This document shows, in pieces, positions 29,054-39,866 of a stretch of DNA of 64,000 bases. The stretch spans positions 168,501-232,500 of the forward strand of contig JAKZAN010000002.1 of assembly GCA_023053545.1 (NCBI GenBank), in the 5' to 3' direction. The translations under genes were made by a program, and so were the position numbers. Within the stretch, counting starts at the first letter, position 1. The number at the start of each line of letters is the position of its first letter. The notes below the pieces were generated by a model. The model saw nothing but the letters and a program-made list of their open reading frames with translations. It did not search any database and was not told where the DNA came from. The stretch is from Lepidurus packardi (taxonomy: Eukaryota > Arthropoda > Branchiopoda > Notostraca > Triopsidae).

Positions 29054-31125
29054 ATGTCCGTAATAAATGCTAAGTGGCTTCGTAAAGATGCATCTACAAT
29101 AGAACATGGCACTGAACAACAGGGATCTAAAAGAAAACAGCCCGCTTGCGATAGCGAACAGCCAGTGGCAGGCCCAAGCTCAAGAGAACGTAATACAGAA
29201 GAAACACCTGTACATTGTGATCCTGTTGAACTCTGTGATTCTGGTATATTTATTTTTGCTTTAAAATTTAACTTTGCTTTTTTAAGCTTACGTTATAATA
29301 GATGTAGGTGCGAATCCAGACTCAGACGGCAACGACAAGAAGAGAAAAAAGCTGTCTTACACGCAGCAATTTAGAGATGCCTGGCTCGAAGAGCCTTTGT
29401 GCAAAAACTGGCTAGAAAAACGCTGGAATAGACAGCAGAACGCGTATACACCTTTCTGCAAGTTCTGCAATGATTTTCTCCGAAATGGGAAGAAGGATTT
29501 GAAATGCCATGCTTTAAGACAGACTGATTTGAAAAATGAAGAGAATTTCCGAAAACAGGATCAAGAAAAACAAGTCAAGGCTATGCAAAGTTTCATTTCG
29601 AAAGGAAGAGAAGAGATAACACTGGAGCTTCGAATCACTGAATTCTTAGTACGCAATAACCTAAGCCTTTCTTTATGCGATCATTTGGTGAAATTCTTGA
29701 AAAATGCCTTTCCGGAAAGCGAAACAGCTCGCAAGTTGGCAATGGGAAAACAGAAGTACAATCGTCCGCTTTGGTAATTATGAATGTAATGTATTTCAAA
29801 ATATAAACAAATGCATTTTCTGCGCTTTACATGAGCGGGAAGGTATGTGAAGGATGAATCTAGTGTAATGGCAAGACTAAACTCCAAGTAATGGCGAGTC
29901 CGGAACTGCTCAAGCGTTAACCGAAGCTGTGTTAAAGCGTATTGATGATATGAAAGTACCGCGGCAAAAGTAAATAATTCGTGTCTCACGTTTAAGGCTT
30001 TGCTATTAAAATGTTTCCTTAATAGTATTATAAGATTCAGTGCGGACACGACGAATTCGATGTTTGGATGTAATAATTCTGTTTCTGTGCTACTCAAGGA
30101 GGCCATACCTGGAATTTTCAGCGTTAAATGCTCCTGTCATTCCATCCACCTTTGCGCCTCTTACGCTTGTAAGAATTTGCCGAAAAATCTTGAAGAGCTC
30201 GTTAGAGGAATTTACAATCACTTTTCACACAGTTCAGCTAGAAGAAGTTTTGCTGCATTCCAAGAGTTTGTGCAAGTGGCCAAACACCAAATTCTTTCTC
30301 CAGGACAAACTAGATGGCTTTCATTCGAAGCGTGCATTAAACGCATGCTTGAACAGCGTCATGCCCTGATCCTCTATTTTGAAGCGGAAAAGTTTGAAGA
30401 TAGCAAACAGTCAAACGAAAAGATACTCAGTAATTTGAGACATCCTCTGACGCAGAGTTTTTTACTCTTCGTTGCCTACGCATTGGAAATGTTTAACCAC
30501 TTTAACAAAACATTCCAATCTGAAGCGCCCATGATTTTCGAGCTGAAGACTCGTGTGTACGATCTCATACGATCGTTCGCAAGGAACTTTATGTCGAATG
30601 TCTGTGTTAGAGGAACTCACGCGCTGGTTATCAATCCGAAAGAGGAAAAGGAGTGGCTTCCACTTCATCAAATATACCTTGGTAATATCTACATTTTCAT
30701 GTTCCATGAGTAATGCGATTAATTGTTGGTCTTTTTCAGGGCCTGCCTGTGACAAGTGGTTTAACGAGCACGGGACCAACCTAACAGAAAGTGAAAAGAA
30801 CCTTCTTTTCACTTTCTGCCGAGGCTTATTTATTGAATCGATTGAGCAAATGAAGTCAAGGTTCAATTTCTCCGATCCAGTGTTCAAATACATCGAGTTA
30901 CTGAAGCCGAACATCGCTCGCGACTGCCGTATGGATTTAATTGAAGGTATATTCAAGCGGTTTCCTGTCATGAATAGCTTTGTGGATGAAAATGCCTTCA
31001 TGATCGAATATCGTGAGCATATCAACATTGCATACGAATGTTTTGGTACCGATGTAACGGAGAATAGTTTTTGCGAAGTGAATCCACTGCACTGCTGGCA
31101 GGTGGTTCAAAAACAAGTGTGCAAT
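29054..31125 (+). pseudogene. Decayed hAT-like transposase gene with introns
   Basis: Exon 1 at 29054-29243 is followed by a 58-bp GT-AG intron (29244-29301). Exon 2 (29302 to ~29762) carries a short zinc-finger-like N-terminus (LEEPLCKNWLEKRW, FCKFCNDFLRNGKK ... LKCHALRQ) and a TARKLAMGKQK end. The stretch 29770-30030, where the first catalytic Asp should be, does not read as protein. Coding resumes at about 30030 (FSADTTNSMFG, KCSCHSIHLCASYA, QTRWLSFEACIKRML). A second 58-bp GT-AG intron (30682-30739) leads to GPACDKWFNEHG and ends near 31125. It resembles hAT-derived genes of the ZBED/EPM2AIP1 type. The missing core argues for a pseudogene. Confidence 0.72.
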
Positions 31126-31129
31126 GGTG

Positions 31130-32601
31130 AAACGAAGTTGGCTGCGCGTGCTTGCCTTCCCGAAGGGTGGCAAATGACGATGTTGCCAGCAGACCAGGCT
31201 TGCGCAGCAGACGTGTCCCAGCTGCGGAGTCGGCAGGAAACTCACGTCCAAGGGGCTATACCCCCGAGTACGTGCTGTCCTTGATTTCAAGGACAGCTAC
31301 TACCTAGCTTGCAAGTACACTGCAAAGGTAGCTTCATTGCGTACGATCAACGCATACTAGCGCAGCTACCTGACGGACTTGCAGCTCGCTTCCCCGCCAT
31401 CCTGACCTCCAGGTACGCATGCGACATTGGCATTATTGCGATGGCCAGGTCTCGCACGCTGGGGAATAGCCCTGCCGCCCTGCAGAAGGATCGTCAGGAA
31501 CTACATTCCGAGATGTGGCTGCGCAAGACGACGGCCTATTTGAGTGACTGCCGGTGTTACTCAAATAGCTTAATCGGCTTATTGCAGCCAAAGGAGTACT
31601 AGCAGCAACCCCCTCCTTTCAGCGCCCTGCCCGCTGCGAAGTGGTTCTTGGCGACGTACATCCGCGACGTCTGGGCCCGATTGCCCACCGTTAAGGCCGC
31701 CATCACCTCGGTCTGCGGTTCGATTCTGAAGATTGATTCTACCAAGAAAGTGACCCGGAACTGCAGCCAATACTGCCACTTGGTGCACCAATGTCGGCAA
31801 TGAGCGGGGAGAGATTCTCCTCTCTGTTTTGACCACGTCGGAGAGCACCATGTCATTGCAGCCCATGGCTACTGGCTTGATGGAGAGGTAATGTATTGCG
31901 AGGCCTTCGGTTTGAAAGTCATTCTATTTGAACATGTCTTTTTAAAAAAAAAAATCTCCTCCGGATACCGTCGAGCAGCAGAAGCAGCGCCGATCCTTCT
32001 CTACACTGACCGCGACTGCTGCACAGCAGAGGGCTCACGGTCGAAATACCAGCTTCTTTTCGACCAGTGCACGGGTCTCCAAGTTCGCCTTGACATCTGG
32101 CATTTCATGCGGCGTCTGGCCATGGGATGTACCGGCGAGTCCCACCCTCTGTATGGCACCTTCTTGACCAGATTGTCGTCCTGCATATTCGAATGGGATG
32201 CCACGGATCTCGATGCCTTGCGAACTGCCAAGAAGAGGGAAATGGAAATGGAAGGGCTTTCCAATCCTTCTGTCGCGGCGGTCAACAAAGCCATCAGCAA
32301 ATCCGAGATGGCACGCCATTGTCGTCGGCGTACTCGTGGCACCCAAGAGACGAGGGATCAGATCGAAGCCCTGATTCTTTCGTTGACTTTGGTCACGGAT
32401 TCGCTGGGAGTTCCGTGGGCGCTCCAGGCCAGTATACAGGAGAGCTGCTGGGAGTGGAATTCCTCTACCAGTAAACTGGCTGGACCCTTCCCACGGATGA
32501 CGCTGCAGTCGATGAGGGGATTGACGAGGGTGTTCAGGGCATGGATGTCTTTTTGGAACCCGATTCCCCCACCGTGCTACACGAGAAAAATAGTGATATG
32601 A
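31130..32601 (+). pseudogene. Remnant resembling the DUF6729 family
   Basis: A chain of plus-strand pieces in shifting frames. ACLPEGWQMTMLPADQ comes first, then FIAYDQRILAQLPDGLAARF with RYACDIGIIAMARSRTLGNS (31309-31602), then PLPAAKWFLATYIRDVWARL. The longest open block is 31891-32601 (LLYTDRDCCTAEG, VRLDIWHFMRRLAMGC, SCIFEWDATDLDALRTAKK). From memory these blocks occur together in proteins annotated DUF6729 in fish and invertebrates, which look transposon-derived with an RNase-H-like Asp in YTDRDCC. Function unknown. At least four frame changes make it inactive. Confidence 0.55.
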
Positions 32602-33734
32602 AGATCGAAATTACATTTTCTTGTCTATACCAAATGACCATATTCTTTATTTTGCAACGATTTTTCAACAATTTTGATAGAGATGATTGAGGAATTCCTA
32701 AATTAACGCCCGCTTTCCTTTGTTGCAAATCTTTGAAATTCAACTTGTCGTTTCAATGCGAGCCACAACTGCTCTGTTACATTTCAATCAACGCTTATTT
32801 TCTTGTTTTTTTCCTGTTATTTCCGGCATTTTTATAGAACCACACGTCTAAAACACAACCAACACTGCTGAAGCCTACTCCTACGCTTAGGGAGGGTTCT
32901 CAACACGGTTTGAATCAGTCCTTTCAAACTTAGTTCCATAAACCCGCTGATTCTAACAACCAGGGATCGCAATAAGTGGCATCTAGTACGGGACCTTGAC
33001 TATAGTATAGGATATTTTTTAAGAGTCGCAATATTTTGTGTTCTCTTGCAGTTGATTGGGAGCTTTGAACGGCAGCTTCTCCTTTCCTTTCACTTCTCTT
33101 TTTTATTTTCTCCGTTTTTTCTCGTCATGGATTGTGTAACTTCCACGCCGGGTTTTTTACAGGTAGGAAACTTTCTATGTTCGCTTCATTAACAGAACTC
33201 GTCAGCTATTCTGCACGAACTGACCGTAGTTGTCGGGTGGGGGAAGGGGAAGCAAGCGCTAAACTGCGTCAGTTCAATGCACAGATTTCGAGTCGGGTAG
33301 ACTTTTTAATGACCAAATTAAAAAAAAGGAATATTTGCTTGGTCCTAGGCAATGATGGGCTTCAAATGGAGCTCGATATAGAAACGTACAGTGAGCTTGG
33401 CCCGCTCATTTGTTGTGAATCTTTGAACCGGAGGCTGTTCCAACCCGCGGAAGCCCCACATTTCCAGACTGTAGCAAGTACTGCCACGTTCTGGAGATGC
33501 ACGGTAAGCTCCTAGCCGACTTTTTACGGATTTCATTGCCACGTTAATGTGTCTTCTGTTTAGTTTGACCCTTGCAGCAGGTGCTTTATGGAAATGACGC
33601 AAGGAGATCGCGTATTCGTCAAGACTTGAACCTGTCGTGTGGTGTGCGATGCTTTCCCTCTTCCGGTTTGTTAATTTTTTAGTAAGGGATTTTTGTATTT
33701 GTATTTTCCTTCATTTTTTGGGGGGTTGGGCATA
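32602..33734. other. Intergenic, no gene supported
   Basis: A 127-codon open stretch at 33132-33515 has no recognisable domain and no support. The rest is AT-rich. Confidence 0.45.
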
Positions 33735-33830
33735 GTATTGCTAACGCGCAAAATGCCAGAATAGGGAATTTAAACACACTACCCAACACAGTGCCCATTC
33801 ACATTGCTCTTTGTAATGTCGCCATGGTTT
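33735..33830 (+). repeat. Dispersed repeat R3, copy 2
   Basis: Second copy of 26128-26225, here placed before R1 instead of after R2. Confidence 0.75.
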
Positions 33831-34068
33831 CATACAACTATCAAGTTGTATGAAACTCGATCAAGTGCATCAAATTCTATCAAGTTGTATCAAAATTTCT
33901 CCGAAATGCGAACTAAAATGCGAACCAAACGCGAAATGCGAAAGGCACGTGTGTTTTCAAGTGCTATCAAAACAAGAGATGCTATTATAACAAGAGATAG
34001 AAAATTTTACCTAAGCACCTTTCGAAGAATGCGTTTAGTTCCCATAAGTGCTATTTTGTGCATTTAGT

Positions 34069-34457
34069 GCGCGTTACTGGAATGGCCGCAAGTAGCGCTT
34101 TGTCCAAGTTGCAGCCTTAGTCGCGCTCGGAAAGTCGAACAAGTTACATTTTCAGACAGAGTCTATTGTTATCCATAACTTTATATATAGAATAGTTGTG
34201 TTTTTAGCTGAATTTACGTAACTTAGTCTTTCTGCCTTTACGATCCTGTTAATTTATAAGCATTCATTCAGCTTCATTTGTGGATTTTATGCGTGTTTTC
34301 AGTGCGTAGTTTCATTCAAACGTTTGGGCGTGTAGGCTTTTTTTTAACGTCTAAAACGGAAGATTTTGTGAAATTTGGGCTGGACAAGCTCAAACAAGAT
34401 GCCGCTGTGTTATTCTTTTTCACCTTTTGCCTGCTTCCAGTTGGTGAGACATCCTTA
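34069..34457 (+). repeat. Dispersed repeat R1, copy 2
   Basis: Second copy of 24337-24735, same strand. Confidence 0.8.
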
Positions 34458-34548
34458 TTTCTTCGATTTTTATTCAAATGAAGCCGAGTGAAACAGCATG
34501 CCACGTGGGAGAGTTATGTGTGAGATTAAGGAAAGATATTTTTAAATG

Positions 34549-34640
34549 CTTAATCCCCAAGTGTGGCTAGGAGACGTGGACTTTCCACAATTTTCGTTCC
34601 TGTCCATTTCTTGTGTACAGTTACTTGTTATTTGTGCAGT
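34549..34640 (+). repeat. Dispersed repeat R2, copy 2
   Basis: Second copy of 25518-25640. A run of about 14 G follows at 34680. Confidence 0.8.
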
Positions 34641-35113
34641 TTTCCAGTTGCCGTGTTTTCAAGATTGTTGCTGTTTTCGGGGGGGGGGGGGGGATCTACG
34701 TGTTCGCTCAGTCGAGGTAAGAACACGTTTGAGTTTTTTCAAAAGTGGCTTTCTGGTTTCTTTCCTTAATCGAAGAGTCCATTGTGTATTACTCCCTGCT
34801 TTCGTCTTTGTTGGGCAATTCAAATTTTTTTTAATGGTAGTCAAGATATGCTTTTCGTTTTCCCGAAATTGGTGTTAAATTCTCAACCTTTATTTTGAGG
34901 AAATTTTCCTTCTCATTTGAGTTTCTGTAGGCATTCTTTTTAAGGAGCGCTAAAAGGAAAAATGCTGAATTCATGGTTTCAATTTGTGCCAACAGGAAAG
35001 CTCAGTCAGTTTTAAAAAACAACGTCAGTTTTAGGATTTAGCCTTTGACTCGGTGTGTACGAGTTGCGACTAACTTCCCCTTCCCCCTTCTATTTTTGTT
35101 TTTAGGATCTTCG

Positions 35114-35190
35114 CCATGTAGACCGCGGAAAGAGGGGAGAGGGTAGAAGGAGAGAGAAGGGGAGAAGGAGTGCAAAGAGGGAGGAAATAA
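35114..35190. other. Polypurine tract
   Basis: Nearly uninterrupted A/G stretch on the plus strand (GGAAAGAGGGGAGAGGG-type). Such tracts can adopt triplex DNA; no gene. Confidence 0.6.
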
Positions 35191-35255
35191 CAATTTTGTG
35201 GGTTGTAGAATTTTTTTTAATGGTAATTTTAATTTTTTAATTTAATTTTTTAAGT

Positions 35256-35355
35256 GCTCCATCTAAACAGTACAAGCTGTACTAAACACCACAAGCCGCG
35301 TCATCTAGACGCTGTAATGTGTACTAAGTACCACAAGTGCGCCATCTACACGCTG
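35256..35355. repeat. Minisatellite, second locus of the GCGCCATCTAC family
   Basis: About two units of the repeat seen at 23974-24241. Confidence 0.65.
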
Positions 35356-35635
35356 AAAGGTAAAAGCGGAAGGTACGCGTAAGGTAAACGTAAGGTTAGC
35401 GTTAGGTAAGCGTCAGGTAAGCGGGAGGTAAGCGGAACGAAGGCGGAAGGTAAGCGTCAGGAAAGCGTCAGGTAAGCGTAAGGTAAGCGTAAGGTAAGCG
35501 TAAGGTAAGCGTCAGGTTAGCGGAAGGTAAGCGGAAGGTAGCGGAAGGTAAGCGGAAAGTAAGCGTCAGGAAAGCGTCAGGTAAGCGGGAGGTAAGCGGA
35601 AGGTAAGCGTAAGGTAAGCGTTAGGTTAGTTCAGG
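35356..35635. repeat. Minisatellite, ~10-bp AGGTAAGCGT units
   Basis: About 25 tandem units of AGGTAAGCGT/AGGTAAGCGG, fading into TTAGG-like repeats at the right end. Confidence 0.85.
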
Positions 35636-35700
35636 TTAGGTTAGGCTAATTTAGGTTTGATTAGTTCAGGTTAGGTTAGGTTATTTCAATTTAGGTTAGG
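35626..35700 (+). repeat. TTAGG-like telomeric tract
   Basis: Degenerate TTAGGTTAGG and TTCAGGTTAGG units. Internal to other repeats, so not an actual chromosome end. Confidence 0.7.
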
Positions 35701-35831
35701 TCAGGCTACGTATTTGGACTTCTCACTCTCACCCCCTTTCCCTTAGTAACTCCTTGTTGACCCTATTATTAGGGTGCAGCACGTAATTAAAGACGAGGGA
35801 AAACCTGATCCCTAAATTCGTAATTTAGTTA
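35692..35831 (+). repeat. Repeat block D, copy 1
   Basis: ~140 bp (AGGTCAGGCTA ... GGGTGCAGCACGTAATTAAA ... GTAATTTAGTTA) repeated directly at 37966-38104 with about 93 percent identity by eye. The two copies bracket the Harbinger remnant. Confidence 0.82.
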
Positions 35832-35860
35832 CGTTATAATAGGTTAGGTTATACCTAGGC

Positions 35861-36052
35861 TAGACGGGACGATTTAATGTTAATCAACTCCGACTACCTG
35901 AGGTAAACATGTTTAAGTGAGTCGTCTAGAAACAACAGCATTAACGCTAATGATAATCAACTGTTAATGAAGGTTCTGATTTAATGAAGTTGGCACAAGT
36001 TCATTAACTATGACCAACATTAGCTAATGCCTAATTAAAGCCCCGTCTAGAC
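35861..36052. mobile_element. Possible short MITE
   Basis: CTAGACGGGAC at the left and CCCCGTCTAG at the right form short inverted ends ~190 bp apart around AT-rich sequence. No clear duplication, so tentative. Confidence 0.35.
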
Positions 36053-36580
36053 AACTTACCTGATTAAGTTAGGACTAGGATGACAAAATAGCATTTCTTA
36101 GCTTCATAAAACGTTTTTCTCATATAAATATAAAAAAGAACCAATACGAATAAAAACCGGAATCAGTCTCTTTTCTAGTGTAGGCCTTAACTGATCGCGA
36201 ATGCACGCAAATAATGTTATGAAAAAAAATCATCGGCCATACGTGAAAACGTCATTTTTTGTCGTTCGAATGGACTTTCTGTCGGTAATGTGTTTAATTA
36301 TGTGAAGGTTAACACTAATAAAGCATTGGAAAGATTTGAGCTTGGTAAAACACATTTCTTCGCTTCAGAAAAAGTCTACTTTCCGAAGACGAACAACACG
36401 GATCTGAAATAAAGAATCCCCTTTCACTTCCATATTTTTTTCTCCTTAAAATATAGTAAAAGTGCTACTCGGACTCGGATATAAGGGATCCCTCTCGACA
36501 CTTATTGCCTGCATATGAAAGCGTAGAAAGTACTACATATAGCATTGTGTTTAGCCTATGGCTCACAGTAGTCGAGCACC

Positions 36581-37353
36581 ATGGCTTCTCAAGATTCTTT
36601 AAAAGAAAGAAAACGCTCATCCAATTGGGTTGATTCTGAGTTGTCAGCTTTGTTAAACATTTGGCAAGAGAGTTACGAGGATCTGCGCCGTGCAAAACGC
36701 AATAAGCCTATTTTTGAGTCCATGAGATGGTCTTTGGAAGTTGTTGGTGTCGTCCGTATGGTGGATGAGATATCAGTGAAGTTGAACAATCTGACACAAA
36801 CGTACAGGTAATCGTATTTTCTTCCATTGTGAACGAACCGTGAACTAATTTGAACTTTCTTTTATCATTCGCCAGAAAGAACAAAGTAAAATGTACCTCT
36901 ACAGGTTCTTCTCCAAGCTCATGGAACTGGTACGATGCCGTTAACAGCATTATTGGCCGAAGTCCATGTAACGACGTTTCAAGGGTAGAGGACTCGATTG
37001 TTCATGGTGTTCAGGTTCCATGGTGTTCAGGTTCCTCTGTTGCCAGGTGCCTTTCTTCCGTTCAGAAGCTAATTGGAAACAGCGATAAAACAGCTTCTGA
37101 TAAAGTTGACCAGGCAATTCTAAGCTTAGTTCAGAATATGGAAAAAAAAATGGAAGAAGATTTGGCTTTGAAACGTAAAATTGTAGCGTCTATAGACAAT
37201 ACTCGCCCTGACCACGTTTATTCCTCTCTCCCTTTTCCTTCAAGTTATTCTGTTATTGGTTCTCAATTGCAAAGTATGCCATATCCCTTTCCTTACAATT
37301 TACGGCAAAGTGATTCAAATGTAGTACCACCACCACCATCCCCAGGTTCTTAA
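36581..37353 (+). CDS. Harbinger-type SANT/Myb-MADF DNA-binding protein
   Basis: Two exons joined by a 68-bp GT-AG intron: 36581-36807 and 36876-37353. The junction reads TYRKNKVKC in frame. Residues ~10-95 form a SANT/MADF-like helix-turn-helix (NWVDSELSALLNIWQESYED ... WNWYDAVNSIIG). The C-terminal third is Ser/Pro-rich. Together with the convergent nuclease at 37378-37812 this is the standard two-gene layout of PIF/Harbinger transposons, where this protein brings the nuclease to the DNA ends. The frame appears intact, 235 residues, and the start is the first ATG. Expression and host recruitment are unknown. Confidence 0.75.
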
Positions 37354-37377
37354 GGGTTTCTTGGTTCTTCTTGGGTT

Positions 37378-37812
37378 TTATAGGTGAATTGGGTTGTCAT
37401 TAAAAAATTCCACCATTGCGGAACGAACTTGCTCTGCTCTTATTGTTGCTTCGTTACGAAAGGTATTGGGCCTTGTTTGCTCGCTAAACTCAGCATCGCA
37501 ATCTTCTGCGGGCACGCCAAATTTTTCGCACATATTGTGAAGGGTACAACAAGCTTTGGTAATGAGGTTAATTTTACTAATAGGAAACTCCATTCGTTTA
37601 TAAGTAATTCGCCAGCGCATCTTTAGTCTTCCAAAAGCATTTTCAATTACCCGTCGAGGGCGAGACAACCGAAAATTAAAATGTTTTTGCTCCTCGGATA
37701 ACCTGGTTGTATCAGGATATGGCTTCATTAGCGTTGGCAACAGTTGGAAAGCTCCGTCTCCTAAAATGTGAGTTGGTACTCGTACGTCGCTAACATACAT
37801 GGAAGAATTCAA
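37378..37812 (-). pseudogene. Harbinger nuclease (DDE_Tnp_4), C-terminal half
   Basis: Minus-strand frame with HILGDGAFQLLPTLMKPY (a catalytic Asp in GDGAF), FNFRLSRPRRVIENAFGRLK (catalytic Glu in IENAFG) and KACCTLHNMCEKFG. These are the C-terminal signature blocks of PIF/Harbinger transposases. The first catalytic Asp region is missing: upstream coding stops at ~37812 where TTAGG-like repeats begin. Truncated, so inactive. Confidence 0.85.
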
Positions 37813-37816
37813 ACGC

Positions 37817-37966
37817 TCAAGGGTTCAGGTAGGTTAGGTTAAATTAGTTCAGGTAAGGTTAGGTTGGATTAGTTCAGTTTAGGTTAGGTTAGATTAGTTC
37901 AGGTTAGGTTAGATTAGTTCAGGTTAGGTTAGGTTAGGTTAGTTCAGGTTAGGTTAGTTCAGGTTA
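37817..37966 (+). repeat. TTAGG-like telomeric tract
   Basis: TTAGGTTAGGTTAGATTAGTTCAGG units in tandem, cutting off the Harbinger nuclease. Confidence 0.75.
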
Positions 37967-38104
37967 GGTTAGGTCAGGCTAGATATTGGGACTTCCCACT
38001 CTCACCATCTTTCCCCTAGTAACTCCATGTTGACCCTATTCGTAGGGTGCAGCACGTAATTAAAGACGAGGGAAAACCTGATCCGTAAACTCGTAATTTA
38101 GTTA
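37966..38104 (+). repeat. Repeat block D, copy 2
   Basis: Direct copy of 35692-35831, followed by another short TTAGG-like tract to 38168. Confidence 0.82.
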
Positions 38105-38168
38105 GGGTAGGTAAGGTTAGTTAAGGTTATGTTAGATTAGTTCAGGTTAGGTTAGGCTAATTTAGGTT

Positions 38169-38508
38169 AGGAGTGGAAAGGAGTTCAAGGGCAGACGAAG
38201 ATTGGGAATTCTCAATGTCTCGCTCAACAAATTCACTGTAGAAATTGATGTATTCGCTGTGGTGGCAAACAGTAGCAAACCAGCTTCCCCAGCGAGTTAT
38301 TACAGGGACTGGTGGAAGCTGTACTGCGTCATTTGTTTGCTGCTGCATGAAGTTAATGTAGCTTTGTTTCCTTGAGGGGCAGTGCAACAGTATTTTCTTG
38401 AATGAAGCAACAAGCTTGTCTCCAGCTGGGAAATTACTACGGCAAGTTTCACCTACTAGGTTCAGTATGTGCGCATTGCAAGTAATATGCACTACAATTC
38501 GGTAGTAA
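38169..38508 (-). pseudogene. hAT (CGGBP1-like) transposase, downstream half
   Basis: Minus strand: LPNC, then one extra base, then VHITCNAHILNLVGE, CRSNFPAGDKLVASFKKILL, PVPVITRWGSWFATVCHHSE. This is the region after the second catalytic Asp of an hAT transposase of the CGG-binding-protein-like group. It is the continuation of 51606-51895; the 13.1-kb insertion at 38509 separates them. The far end is lost in a TTAGG-like tract. Confidence 0.8.
38501..38508. repeat. 8-bp target duplication, left (GGTAGTAA)
   Basis: GGTAGTAA, repeated at 51598-51605. Removing the insertion and one copy rejoins ...ETLKGLLPNC... of the host hAT gene. Confidence 0.9.
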
Positions 38509-38899
38509 CAGGGCCGTCTTATCGCATGGGCCAACTGGGCACTGGCCCAGGGCCCTGGCCAACTGGGCACTGACCCAATTTTATATTCAGTTACTACTAC
38601 ATAATTTTATTTAAAAGTGTGCACTTTTAGCATGCGTTTACTAAAAACACGTAAAAACGTGGAAGCTCATCATGATTTTTGCCTTATAGTACCGCTGTTG
38701 CTCAAAAGTTAGAGACCCTGCCGCAGTACGCAATTTGCAACCAAAATTTTCCCAGCGAGCCTGAGTGCCGCTGTAGGAGAGCATAAGAAACATCCCTATT
38801 GTTTTGATTCTCAAGCGTCTTCAAACGTCTTATTTTCACTGCTTTTGATCTGTTCTTTGATTGTCTTGATTTCACTGCTTAGCTTGTTTTTGCCATAAA

Positions 38900-39011
38900 A
38901 TGAAGCGTAATGTTTTAAGCGGGGCGCAGAAAAGGAAGAAAGCTGCAGAGGATAAAGAAAAGATTAACAAACTTCTTAAAATCACAACTTGGTTCAATTT
39001 AGGAGTGGCAG
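38900..39011 (+). CDS. ZMYM1-like hAT transposase gene, exon 1
   Basis: Starts ATGAAGCGTAATGTT: MKRNVLSGAQKRKKAAEDKE, a basic N-terminus typical of TTF-type zinc-finger/ZMYM1-like hAT proteins. It ends at a GT donor (GCAG|GTACAG). The intron runs to the TTTTCAG at 39866 and contains a MITE. The joined codon gives A-DTPSTSTSTSN. Confidence 0.72.
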
Positions 39012-39029
39012 GTACAGTATATGTAACAG

Positions 39030-39578
39030 TAAGGGCTGATTTCCACTGAGGTCCTAAGTGTCTTAAGGTGTGCTAAGGAGGAGTCGAGGAAGGGAAGGGA
39101 AATCAGTGGCCCTTTTCGGATATTAGCTAACTTTCATAGTTTCGTGGAAAGAAACGGCGCTTGTGGAGTTTACCCCCCACAAGCTAAACAGTAATCGCGG
39201 TTCATAGCATGCGAACCATTCATGGGGTGCTGACAAAAAACTAAAATTACATTTTCTTTTTCATTTCACAATAAGTCAATCACACACCAAGCCACCTAAC
39301 CCTCTGCGAAATACATTGTACTGAGTCACGGACGACAAGCTCTGCCCTATGAATGCCACGCATACTGTCAATTCCCGGGTTAGTATTTAGCATGTGGGTA
39401 AACTCCACAAGCACCAAAGAAACGGGCTAAATTTTCCCCTCCTTTCTAACGAAGCGTGTTTTTATCAAGTGTTTTTATAATTAGTTTGTCTCCCCTTTGC
39501 CTCTTGAATGACGACAAGTAGGCTCCTCGAGTTGCTAAGCTTAAGACACGTTAGGACCTCAGTGGAAATGGACCCTTA
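39030..39578. mobile_element. MITE inside the transposase intron
   Basis: 549 bp with inverted ends of 50-60 bp: TAAGGGCTGATTTCCACTGA at the left and its near-complement ending GGACCCTTA at the right. No coding capacity. Lies wholly inside the 855-bp intron, which without it would be ~300 bp. Flanking duplication unclear. Confidence 0.75.
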
Positions 39579-39866
39579 CAATATTGAGCGAAAAGCGCGG
39601 ATAGCTAAGTACATAAGAACCGTGTACTTAGATCAAGGACGTTATATTATGCTAGGTCTACACGGATTGTAGGGTTATCTATTGACTGTAATGTGTTCGA
39701 TCCAAGTCTTAGAATTCTGACGCACCTGGCAGGCGCGCAAGTTGCGAAAATCGAAGAATTTTCTTCGTGAGTTTTACTGTTAACAGAAACCCTACGATCG
39801 GTGTGAACCTTGCATTAGCTTTTTTTGCGATCCCTCGAATACGGATACCACTATTACTCTTTTCAG

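Noticed and set aside
33132-33515. 127-codon open frame
   Set aside because: No recognisable domain, no repeat relation and no start or splice support.
35626-35700. Functional telomere
   Set aside because: Short, degenerate and flanked on both sides by other sequence.
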